NCBI GenBank assembly: GCA_947465645.1
Contig: CANIBQ010000023.1
Location: forward strand, 1-59,380
Direction: 5' to 3'
DNA: 59,380 nucleotides
Source of the DNA: Acidobacteriota bacterium
GTDB lineage: Bacteria; Acidobacteriota; Vicinamibacteria; Vicinamibacterales; UBA2999
This document shows, piece after piece, positions 52,388-59,380 of the stretch. The notes under the pieces are model-generated. The model had not been told where the DNA came from, did not search any database, and worked only from the letters and a program-made list of their open reading frames with translations. The position numbers were made by a program, and so were the translations under genes. How positions within the stretch are numbered: position 1 is the stretch's first letter; every line of letters begins with the position of its first letter.

Positions 52388-54337
52388 ATGGGTGACTTAC
52401 AGACCGAGCAGGGAGAGAGCCTCGAGCTGCGCTACGTGCCGGCTTCGGAATTCCGTCGCGTGCTCGACGCACAAGGGACGGCGGTCGCGCGGACGCAGGC
52501 GTTCGCGGCGCTCGCGCGGATCAACACGCTGTACATGATCGAAGGCGCGTGGTCCGGTCATATCGGCACCAGCTTCAGCTCGCTCGACGTCATGAGCTGG
52601 CTGTTTCTCAACGAGCTTCGCGATCTCGACAAGGGTCCGGACGTCTGCGATATCTTCTTCTCGTCGAAGGGACACGACGCGCCGGCGCTCTATTCGGTGC
52701 TGATCGGCCTGGGCCTGCTCCCGGAAGACAAGGTGCACCAGCTCCGGCGGCTGCACGGATTGCCGGGGCATCCGCACGTCGAGACGCCCTTCGTGCAGGC
52801 GAACACGGGGTCGCTCGGCATGGGGATCTCGAAGGCGAAGGGGATGGCCATCGCGAACCGGCTTGCCGGCACGCCCCGGCGGATCTTCGTGCTGACCGGC
52901 GACGGCGAGCTGCAGGAGGGCCAGTTCTGGGAATCGCTGGGATCGGCCGCCAACATGCGGCTGGGCGAAATCGTCGCGATCATCGACCACAACAAGATTC
53001 AGTCCGACACGTGGGTCGACGCGGTCAGCCGCCTCGGCGATCTCGAATCCAAGCTCCGGGCGTTCGGCTGGCACGTGAGCCGTGTCGATGGCCATGACGC
53101 GGCGGCGCTCGAGCGGACCTTGCGCGCACTCGACGCAGTGACGGACACGCCGAAAGCCGTCATCGCCGATACGGTCAAGGGACGCGGCGTGTCGTTCATG
53201 GAGGGGCCTTCGGCCCTGAAGAACGACGCACTGTATCTGTTTCATTCTGGCGCTCCGCCAGAGCAGCAATACCTCGACGGCCTGAAGGAGCTGCTCGATG
53301 CCGCAGGCACGGCGATGACTGCGCTCGGCCTCGGCTCGCCACAGACCGAAATCCAGATCCGAAACCCAAGGCGAGAGGCGCGAGACACGCAGAATCTCGT
53401 CGCGGCGTACAGCAAGGCGCTGATCCGGCAGGCCGACAAGAACCCGCACCTGATCGCGCTCGACGCGGATCTCATCAAGGATTGCGGTCTCATGGATTTT
53501 GCGAAGACCTACCCTGCCCGGTTTGTCGAGTGCGGCATCGCCGAGCAGGACATGGTCTCGATGGCCTGCGGGATGGCAAATCGGGGCGCGCTGCCGATCG
53601 TCCACTCGTTCGCCTGCTTTCTGGCGGCGCGGCCCAACGAGCAGATTTACAACCAGTGCAGCGAGTCGTCCAAGGTGATCTACGTCGGATCGCTCGCAGG
53701 ACTGCTGCCTGGCGGCCCCGGCCATTCCCATCAGTCGGTGCGCGATATCTCGGCGCTCGGAGGCGTGCCCAACCTGCTGCTGGCGGAGCCGAGCACCGAG
53801 GCCGAGCTCGACGCGCTCTTCGACCATCTGGTCAACACGGTGAGCGAGAGCGCGTATCTCCGGCTCGTGTCGGTGAAGTGGCCGGTGCCATTCGCGTATC
53901 CCGCCACCAATCGCGTGGAAGTGGGAAAGGGGTGGGTCGTCCGCGAGGGCACAGATGCGGTGGCCATCGGCTACGGGCCGTGGCTGCTCTCCAATGCCCA
54001 CGAGGCGGCCGACGAGATCGCCAGGTCGTCCGGGACGACCGTGCGCATCGTCAACCTGCCCTGGTTGAACCGCGTCGATCGCACGTGGCTGCGCGAGGTC
54101 ATCGGGAATTGCCGTTCGATCATCACGCTCGACAACCACTACGTTCACGGGGGCCAGGGCGAGATGGTCGCTGCGGCGGTTGCCGAGCTCGGGCTCGAGC
54201 CGGCCGTCCGCGTGACACGCGTGGGCGTCACCGAGCTCCCGGAATGCGGCACCAATGACGAGGTGCTCGCGTATCACCGGCTCGACGTCGCCGGCCTCGT
54301 GAAGACCCTGCGTCAGGCCGTTCCCCAGGTCGCATGA
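52388..54337 (+). CDS. transketolase family protein (single chain)
   Basis: 649 residues, the length of a full transketolase. The N-terminal half has FSSKGHDAPALYSVLIGLG and the thiamine diphosphate motif GDGELQEGQFWESLGSAAN (from 171) ending near IIDHNKIQSD. The C-terminal half has FVECGIAEQDMVSMACGMAN with Glu386 as the cofactor-activating residue, FLAARPNEQIYNQC and GPGHSHQSVRDISALGG. Details resemble the split, two-gene transketolases found in glycan and antibiotic loci more than housekeeping TktA. It would transfer a two-carbon ketol unit, here possibly to build an unusual sugar for the neuB cassette. The stop overlaps the HAD gene by ATGA. Confidence 0.88.
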   Translation: MGDLQTEQGESLELRYVPASEFRRVLDAQGTAVARTQAFAALARINTLYMIEGAWSGHIGTSFSSLDVMSWLFLNELRDLDKGPDVCDIFFSSKGHDAPALYSVLIGLGLLPEDKVHQLRRLHGLPGHPHVETPFVQANTGSLGMGISKAKGMAIANRLAGTPRRIFVLTGDGELQEGQFWESLGSAANMRLGEIVAIIDHNKIQSDTWVDAVSRLGDLESKLRAFGWHVSRVDGHDAAALERTLRALDAVTDTPKAVIADTVKGRGVSFMEGPSALKNDALYLFHSGAPPEQQYLDGLKELLDAAGTAMTALGLGSPQTEIQIRNPRREARDTQNLVAAYSKALIRQADKNPHLIALDADLIKDCGLMDFAKTYPARFVECGIAEQDMVSMACGMANRGALPIVHSFACFLAARPNEQIYNQCSESSKVIYVGSLAGLLPGGPGHSHQSVRDISALGGVPNLLLAEPSTEAELDALFDHLVNTVSESAYLRLVSVKWPVPFAYPATNRVEVGKGWVVREGTDAVAIGYGPWLLSNAHEAADEIARSSGTTVRIVNLPWLNRVDRTWLREVIGNCRSIITLDNHYVHGGQGEMVAAAVAELGLEPAVRVTRVGVTELPECGTNDEVLAYHRLDVAGLVKTLRQAVPQVA

Positions 54338-55035
54338 CCGTTCTGTTCTGGGACATCGACGGGACCCTTCTCACCACGGCCAAGGCCGGCGTGTTTGCCT
54401 GGGAGGATGCGGTTCGCGAGTTTACCGGCCGTACCGACTTCGCGCTCGCGCAACTGCGTATCGCCGGCATGACCGACTACCAGATTGCCGTGAAGACGTT
54501 CGAGACGCTCGGCGTCGAGGCAGACGATGTGCTGCTTCGTCGCTTCGTCGATCGCTACGGCGAGCTGCTGCCGACGAGCCTGCCGCGGAAGAACGGCCGG
54601 GTGCTTCCAAACGTCCGCGAGATTCTCGAGCATCTTCGCGGGCGATCGGACGTCCGCTCGTATCTCCTCACGGGCAACACGCGGGCGGGCGCAACGGCCA
54701 AGCTCACGCATTACGACCTCCTCCGGTTTCTCCCTGACGGCGCCTTTGCCGAAGATACCCGTGCCCGCTCGTCGATCGCGAGCCGCGCATTGGCGCTGGC
54801 GCGGCAGGCGGGCCCGGTGGCCGGTGACCGTGTGTTCGTCATCGGCGACACGCCCCACGACATCGAGTGCGCGCGCGCGATCGATGCCAGGACGATTGCG
54901 GTGGCCACCGGCGGCTACTCCGTGGCGGAGCTGAAGGAACACGACCCTTGGCGGCTGTTCGAGGAGCTGCCGCCGCCGGACGACTTCGTTCGCCTCATCG
55001 AGGACGGCGGGCCGGGACGCATCGACGCCGCATGA
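54334..55035 (+). CDS. HAD family phosphatase
   Basis: 233 residues. Motif I is FWDIDGTLLT with nucleophile Asp7, motif II LLTGNTRAGA, and motif IV VFVIGDTPHDIECARA. The helical cap between motifs I and II is of the phosphoglycolate-phosphatase type. It probably removes phosphate from a sugar phosphate, the step before or after the NeuB condensation in such pathways. ATGA overlaps join it to transketolase and to the next gene. Confidence 0.85.
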   Translation: MTVLFWDIDGTLLTTAKAGVFAWEDAVREFTGRTDFALAQLRIAGMTDYQIAVKTFETLGVEADDVLLRRFVDRYGELLPTSLPRKNGRVLPNVREILEHLRGRSDVRSYLLTGNTRAGATAKLTHYDLLRFLPDGAFAEDTRARSSIASRALALARQAGPVAGDRVFVIGDTPHDIECARAIDARTIAVATGGYSVAELKEHDPWRLFEELPPPDDFVRLIEDGGPGRIDAA

Positions 55036-56747
55036 GGCATGGGATCCGCAAGTTTCCAGCGATCTGGCGCGCCTCCAGGCTCGCGAGGCGCTGGTACCAC
55101 GCCCGCTTCGACGCGTATCCGGATTGGCGCGCACCGCTCGCCGCTGACCCCGGCTTGTGGGAATCGGCGCGCAACGCCGCCCAGGGCGGTCCGCGCGTGC
55201 TGATGGCGACCTCCATCGGCTCCTATGCGCACGCGGTCTCGCTCGAGAGCGCGCTGGCCGCCGCGCTGACGTTCCGGGGCGCCGAGGTACACGCGCTGCT
55301 CTGCGACGGCTCGATGACGGCGTGCGCCGAGTGCGAGGCGTCCCTGTATCCCGACGTCGAGAAGTTCGTGGCCCAGGGGCCGACCCGCGATCTCTGCCGC
55401 GACTGCCAGTGGCCCGCCGAGCGCGTGTACGGCCAGCTCGGGCTCAAGGTGCACCGCTACGGCGACTGGCTGACACCGGAGGATCGCGCCGAGGCGAAAC
55501 GCGCGGCCAGCTCGCTGCCGGCCGATCAGATCGAGTCGTTCACGATGGACGGGCTCGCCATCGGCGAGCATGCGCACGCCGGCGCCCTCCGTTTCTTCGC
55601 GACGGGATCGCTGGCCGGCGAGCCGCACGCGGAGGCGGTGCTCCGGCGCTACCTCGAGTCGGCGCTGCTGACGGCGTTCGCGACGCGCCGGCTTCTCAGG
55701 ACGGTCGGCTTCGCATCGGCGGTCTTCACGCACGGCATCTACGTGCCGTGGGGGATCATCGGTGAGGTGGCGCGCCAGGAGCACGTCCACATCTCCACGT
55801 GGAACGTGGCGTATCGCAAGCGGCGGTTCATCTTCAGCCACGATGACACCTATCACCACACGCTGATGACGGAGCCGCGGGAACACTGGGAGCACATGAA
55901 GCTGTCAGCCACGCAGGAGCGCGAGCTGATGCAGTACCTCCGGAGCCGGAGGGAAGGCATGTTCGACTGGATCGTCTTCCACCAGGCCACCCTGCAGGAG
56001 CCGGGAGTGATCGCGCGGCGCGTGGGCATCGATCCGGCCAGGCCGGTCATCGGCCTGCTGACCAACGTCACCTGGGACGCCCAGCTTCACTACCCGGCTA
56101 ATGCGTTTCCCAGCATGCTCGAGTGGCTGGTACAGACGTGCGAGTACTTCGCGACGCGGCCGGAGCTGCAGTTGCTCATTCGCGTACACCCGGCGGAGAT
56201 CAACGGCTTTCCGCCGTCGCGGCAGCCCATCCTCCAGGAGCTGCGGAAGCGCCTTCCGCGGCTGGCGCCGAACATCATCGTGGTCCCCCCCGACAGCGGC
56301 ATGAGCACGTACGCCCTGATGTCGCTGTGCAACGCGGCGATCATCTACGGCACCAAGATGGGTGTCGAGCTGACCAGCGTCGGCCTGCCGGTCATCGTCG
56401 CAGGGGAGGCGTGGATCCGGAACAAGGGACTGACCCACGACGCGAGCACGCCGGCGGAGTATTTCGAGATCCTCGGTCGGCTGCCGTTCAGCGAGCGTCT
56501 CGGAGAGCGCCAGCTCACGCGCGCGCGGCGCTACGCGTACCACTTCTTCTTCAATCGCATGATTCCGCTGCCGTTCATCCAGCCGAAAGCCGGATACCCG
56601 ATTTACAACGTCAAGCTGGACTCGCTCAAGGCGCTGCTCCCCGGGGCGTCCCAGGGACTCGATATAATCTGCGACGGCATTCTCGGCCGACGGCCGTTCG
56701 TGATGCGTGAAGGCGCTCCCGCCGCCGAGCAATTGGCCGGCGCTTAA
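55032..56747 (+). CDS. capsule-type polysaccharide biosynthesis protein (GT-B-like, cysteine-rich insert)
   Basis: 571 residues. After a basic N-terminus, VLMATSIGSYAHAVSLES opens a Rossmann-like domain with CDGSMTACAECEASLYPDV and CRDCQW, five cysteines in about 50 residues that could bind a metal. The second half, LLTNVTWDAQLHYPANAF, LLIRVHPAEINGFPPSRQP, VVPPDSGMSTYALMSLCNAA and IIYGTKMGVELTSVGLPVIV, matches capsule/CDP-glycerol-type transferases (KpsS/KpsC-like donor motif). It is not module A despite a shared overall plan. The 3' end overlaps the next gene by 41 bp if that gene starts at 56707. Confidence 0.75.
   Translation: MRHGIRKFPAIWRASRLARRWYHARFDAYPDWRAPLAADPGLWESARNAAQGGPRVLMATSIGSYAHAVSLESALAAALTFRGAEVHALLCDGSMTACAECEASLYPDVEKFVAQGPTRDLCRDCQWPAERVYGQLGLKVHRYGDWLTPEDRAEAKRAASSLPADQIESFTMDGLAIGEHAHAGALRFFATGSLAGEPHAEAVLRRYLESALLTAFATRRLLRTVGFASAVFTHGIYVPWGIIGEVARQEHVHISTWNVAYRKRRFIFSHDDTYHHTLMTEPREHWEHMKLSATQERELMQYLRSRREGMFDWIVFHQATLQEPGVIARRVGIDPARPVIGLLTNVTWDAQLHYPANAFPSMLEWLVQTCEYFATRPELQLLIRVHPAEINGFPPSRQPILQELRKRLPRLAPNIIVVPPDSGMSTYALMSLCNAAIIYGTKMGVELTSVGLPVIVAGEAWIRNKGLTHDASTPAEYFEILGRLPFSERLGERQLTRARRYAYHFFFNRMIPLPFIQPKAGYPIYNVKLDSLKALLPGASQGLDIICDGILGRRPFVMREGAPAAEQLAGA
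56663..56668 (+). promoter_or_regulatory. possible -10 element (TATAAT) inside the capsule gene
   Basis: A perfect TATAAT in GC-rich sequence, 38 bp before GTG 56707. No good -35 lies 16-18 bp upstream. It could give the WecA-type gene its own transcript. Confidence 0.28.
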
Positions 56748-58566
56748 TCAACACATCCACGACGTGATCTTTCTCGCCATCGTCTTCGTCGTTGCCACCG
56801 TCTCCAGCCTCGCGGCCGGGGTGCTGGTGCGCCGCGTGGCTCCCAGGATTGGCGCCGTCGTGCCACCGCGGCCAGACCGGTGGCACTCGTCGCCGACTCC
56901 GACGATGGGCGGCGTCGCGATCGCGATCGGCACCGTGATTGGATTCGCGATGATCGCCCTGCGTGGCGACTCGCTCGCGGTGGTGGGGCAGGCGGGCGCG
57001 TGGCTGCCGGTCGTCCTGGCCGCGGCCGCGATGTTCGCCGTCGGGGTGCTCGACGATCGCCTGCAACTCTCCCCCGTGGCCAAGCTGGTCGCGTCGCTGG
57101 CGATCGGGGCCTTCCTGGTGTTCGCGCTGGCCGGAGCAGAGCCCGAAGGGGCACTGCCGTCGATCTACACGCTGGTGGCGATCGTCTGGTTTGCCGGCAT
57201 CTGCCACGCCCTCAACCTGCTCGACAACATGGACGGCCTTGCGACCGGCATCGGGTTCATCGCCGCGGTGTTTTTCGTGGCGCTGCTCGGCGCGTCGCTC
57301 GGCCCCCCGCTGGTCACGCTCCTCACGGCGCTCGCCGGCGCGTTGCTCGGATTCCTGTACTGGAACCGGTCGCTCGCGCGGTTGTTCATGGGGGATTGCG
57401 GGAGCCTGTTCATCGGCGCCATTCTGGCCTCGGCATCGCTCGTTCCGGTGTTCAACACCCGGCTCGCGTTCATCAACCCCGCGGTGATCGTGGTGCTCAT
57501 CCTGGTCGTCCCGTTGTTCGATACGGGATTCGTGCTGGTGCTGCGCCGGCTGGCCGGCCGCAAGGCCTCGAAGGGGGGCACCGATCACGTGTCGCATCGG
57601 CTCGTCTCGCTGGGGTTCTCGGAACGCAGCGCCGTCAGGATCCTGTATTTCATGGGGTTGGTCGGCGGCGGCACCGCATGGCTGCTGGTGGCGAGCGGCG
57701 GGCTCGAGCCGATGCTGCCGGTGGTGGCCGTCTTCGCCGTCACCTTCGTGCTGCTTGGGATCTTCCTCGCGCGCGTGCCGGCGTACAACGCAGACGACTT
57801 CATCGCGCTCCAGAAGTCATCGTTCGCGCCGCTCCTGAAGGACCTGACGTTCAAGTGGCACGCCGGGCAGGTGATGCTCGACATGGTCCTGATCACCGCC
57901 TGTTACTACTTCGCGTACCGCCTGCGGTTCGACGGCGAAAGCCTCGACAACTTCCTGCCGTACTTCACCGCGTCGCTGCCGGTCGTCCTGGGCTGCAAGC
58001 TGGCCGCGTTGTACGGTTCGCGGCTGTATCAGCGGTCCTGGGAGACATTCGGGTTGCGCGACGTAGCGGCGGTCGTCCGCGGCGTCGGCATGGGCTCGCT
58101 GCTCTCGGTGCTCACGGCGGCGTATCTCTACCGCTTTCAGGGGTTCTCACGAGCGGTGTTCGTGCTCGACGCGCTGCTCCTAACCGTCGCCATCGTGGCA
58201 ACGCGCGCCTCGTTCCGCGCCATGAACCTGATCGCGGCGACCCGGAACAAGCGCAGCCGGCGCGTGCTCGTGTACGGCGCGGGCGCCTTTGGTCAGACGC
58301 TGGTCCGCGAGATACGCGCCAACCCGCACTGGAACATGAACCCGGTGGCTTTCATCGATGACGACCCCATGAAGGCACGGAGCTGGATCGGCGGGGTGCC
58401 GGTGCGCGGAACCATCGACAACCTCGAAGAGACGATCACGCGATGGTCGGTCGATGAGGTCGTCCTGAGCAGCCCCGCGATCAACGGCAAGGTCGAGCAC
58501 CGGATCCGCGAGGTGTGCGGCGGCCTCGAGAAGGCAGTCCGCCGCCTCCATATGGAGATCCGGTAG
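56707..58566 (+). CDS. WecA/MraY-family polyprenyl-phosphate sugar-1-phosphate transferase fused to FlaA1-like N-terminal region
   Basis: 619 residues. Residues 1-350 are a WecA-type enzyme: about ten membrane helices, DRWHSSPTPTMGGVAI, LNLLDNMDGLATGIGF near 173 and YWNRSLARLFMGDCGSLFIG near 228. It starts lipid-linked glycan synthesis. From about 385 there are four more membrane helices, then a soluble RVLVYGAGAFGQTLVREI near 519 and FIDDDPMKARSWIGGVPVRG. That is the N-terminal/CoA-binding-like part of FlaA1/CapD dehydratases, but the protein ends before their SDR catalytic domain. GTG 56707 gives a 41-bp overlap; GTG 56764, after the previous stop, is an alternative start. Confidence 0.85.
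   Translation: MKALPPPSNWPALNQHIHDVIFLAIVFVVATVSSLAAGVLVRRVAPRIGAVVPPRPDRWHSSPTPTMGGVAIAIGTVIGFAMIALRGDSLAVVGQAGAWLPVVLAAAAMFAVGVLDDRLQLSPVAKLVASLAIGAFLVFALAGAEPEGALPSIYTLVAIVWFAGICHALNLLDNMDGLATGIGFIAAVFFVALLGASLGPPLVTLLTALAGALLGFLYWNRSLARLFMGDCGSLFIGAILASASLVPVFNTRLAFINPAVIVVLILVVPLFDTGFVLVLRRLAGRKASKGGTDHVSHRLVSLGFSERSAVRILYFMGLVGGGTAWLLVASGGLEPMLPVVAVFAVTFVLLGIFLARVPAYNADDFIALQKSSFAPLLKDLTFKWHAGQVMLDMVLITACYYFAYRLRFDGESLDNFLPYFTASLPVVLGCKLAALYGSRLYQRSWETFGLRDVAAVVRGVGMGSLLSVLTAAYLYRFQGFSRAVFVLDALLLTVAIVATRASFRAMNLIAATRNKRSRRVLVYGAGAFGQTLVREIRANPHWNMNPVAFIDDDPMKARSWIGGVPVRGTIDNLEETITRWSVDEVVLSSPAINGKVEHRIREVCGGLEKAVRRLHMEIR
58554..58557 (+). promoter_or_regulatory. ribosome binding site supporting a CTG start
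   Basis: GGAG sits 10 nt before CTG 58568. No ATG, GTG or TTG occurs in that frame between the upstream stop (58466-58468) and the conserved protein start. Confidence 0.5.
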
Positions 58567-58567
58567 C

Positions 58568-59380
58568 CTGCGAATAGGCATCGACGGACGAGCCTTCAGT
58601 TCTCCTGCCGCGGGTATCCGGCGATACGTCACCGGCCTCGTCCGCGGGTTGCTGGCCCTCGGAGAGGGCGTCGAGATCGTGGCGCTGGGCGGCGCCGATT
58701 CGGGCGCGCTGCCGCCTGGCGTCGGACACGTCAGCGAGCCTCCGCATCCTCCCACCAACCTGGGCTGGACGCTGGTCGGCCTGCCGCGAGCGGCATCGCG
58801 CGCCAAGGTCGACGTCCTCCACGCGCCAGCTTACACGGCGCCCCTCTGGTCGCGCGCGCCGGTGGTCCTCACCATCCACGATGTCAGCTACGCCCTTCAC
58901 CCAGAGTGGTATCCCTACCGGCGGGGCTGGATGCGGCGGGCCTTCTACCGGAGCAGTGCTCACGCCGCCTCGCAGATTGTCACCGTCTCGAACTTCTCAG
59001 CGCGGGAGATTGCGAGGGCGTACGATATACCTCTGGACCGCATCACGATTGCGCCCCTCGGAGTCGACCGCGGCTTCTCGCCAGGGGAAAGGGATTCCCT
59101 CGACCTTCCCGCGGGCGTGGCGACGCCCTTCGTGCTGCACGTCGGCGACCTTCACGAACGCCGCAACCTCGGCATCGCCCTCGAAGCCGTCATCGAGGCG
59201 AGGCGGCACTTCGGCGCATCGTCCACGCTGTCGCTGGTCTTGGCTGGAGTCGATCGGGGCGTGACCGAAGACCTGCGCGCGATCGCGTCGAACGCGGGCG
59301 TGTCCGACGCCCTCGTTCACCTGGGCACCGTCAGCGAGGAGCGCCTGCGCGCCCTGTACCGATCTGCGACCGCCGTGGTC
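58568..59380 (+). CDS. GT4 family glycosyltransferase (3' partial)
   Basis: 271 codons to the window edge with no stop. LRIGIDGRAFSSPAAGIRRY is the classic start of GT4 proteins (usually MRIGIDGR...), then VDVLHAPAYTAPLW, VVLTIHDVSYALHPEWYP and IVTVSNFSAREIARAYDIPL, TIAPLGVDRGFSP, and FVLHVGDLHERRNLGIALEA opening the second Rossmann domain. The apparent start codon is CTG at 58568, one base after the preceding stop and 10 nt after GGAG; no standard start codon is available in frame. The EX7E donor motif lies beyond the window. Confidence 0.8.
   Translation, partial: MRIGIDGRAFSSPAAGIRRYVTGLVRGLLALGEGVEIVALGGADSGALPPGVGHVSEPPHPPTNLGWTLVGLPRAASRAKVDVLHAPAYTAPLWSRAPVVLTIHDVSYALHPEWYPYRRGWMRRAFYRSSAHAASQIVTVSNFSAREIARAYDIPLDRITIAPLGVDRGFSPGERDSLDLPAGVATPFVLHVGDLHERRNLGIALEAVIEARRHFGASSTLSLVLAGVDRGVTEDLRAIASNAGVSDALVHLGTVSEERLRALYRSATAVV

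Noticed and set aside
52397..54277. 626-codon minus-strand frame opposite the transketolase
   Set aside because: Antisense shadow of a strongly conserved transketolase.
1..59380. tRNA/rRNA genes, insertion sequences or phage genes
   Set aside because: No cloverleaf-like sequence noticed and no transposase, integrase or phage motifs in any plausible frame; modular repetition here is at domain level, not from IS elements.

Overview
The window is about 59.4 kb of GC-rich bacterial chromosome that is almost entirely one surface-polysaccharide biosynthesis and export locus. I count 46 protein genes. All but one lie on the + strand. They are packed so tightly that 19 same-strand junctions are 4-bp ATGA or GTGA stop/start overlaps, and no gap between genes exceeds about 110 bp. 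I see no tRNA, rRNA, transposase, CRISPR array or phage gene. The GC-rich codon use, the long glycan locus with its own Wzm/Wzt transporter, and a palindromic repeat that reads as a GPAEAGPHV-type protein C-terminus suggest a soil-type Acidobacteriota (Vicinamibacteria-like) or similar uncultured lineage. That placement is an inference and is weak.

Layout. 1-4.1 kb: the end of a glycosyltransferase gene, the ABC exporter pair Wzt/Wzm, a small coiled-coil ORF and an FkbM methyltransferase. 4.1-17.5 kb: a run of large, mostly fused proteins built from a few recurring modules. 17.5-24 kb: sugar-nucleotide genes (NeuC-like epimerase, a NeuA-like/methyltransferase fusion), another module-A protein, a sugar N-formyltransferase and a polysaccharide deacetylase. 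24-34.3 kb: more modular proteins. 34.3-44.3 kb: a second nonulosonic-acid-like set (NeuB, NeuC, NeuA), methyltransferases, one minus-strand DUF5672 gene, a nucleotide-sugar epimerase, a small cytidylyltransferase, a DegT aminotransferase and two module-B proteins. 44.3-47 kb: an integral-membrane glycosyltransferase candidate and a GT-B-like protein. 47-55 kb: a compact cassette of NeuB, SDR, methyltransferase, aldehyde dehydrogenase, NeuA, transketolase and HAD phosphatase. 55-59.4 kb: a capsule-type transferase, a WecA/MraY-type initiating phosphotransferase fused to a FlaA1-like N-terminal region, and the start of a GT4 glycosyltransferase.

The main observation is combinatorial modularity. 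For convenience I name four modules. Module A is a GT-B-like domain with an N-terminal RNFES-type motif, a central SWDN/HL..KG/AL motif, RPHP, and a VGINTSA..E motif. It occurs 9 times in 8 genes. Module B begins GPWL.E.GFE.LYWIPF and occurs 5 times. Module C is a putative sugar O-methyltransferase with WEIGGGWGGF, seen 3 times. Module D is a GT2-like domain with WVSDHD.WHPRWLE, seen 3 times. They appear alone and as A-FkbM, A-C, A-B, A-A and C-D fusions, often joined by Arg-rich or coiled-coil linkers. Together with three NeuA-, two NeuB- and two NeuC-like enzymes and several methyltransferases, this predicts a long, heterogeneous, methylated and possibly formylated glycan. It would carry one or more nonulosonic-acid-like sugars, be built on a polyprenyl carrier and be exported by Wzm/Wzt. 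Substrates cannot be assigned from sequence alone.
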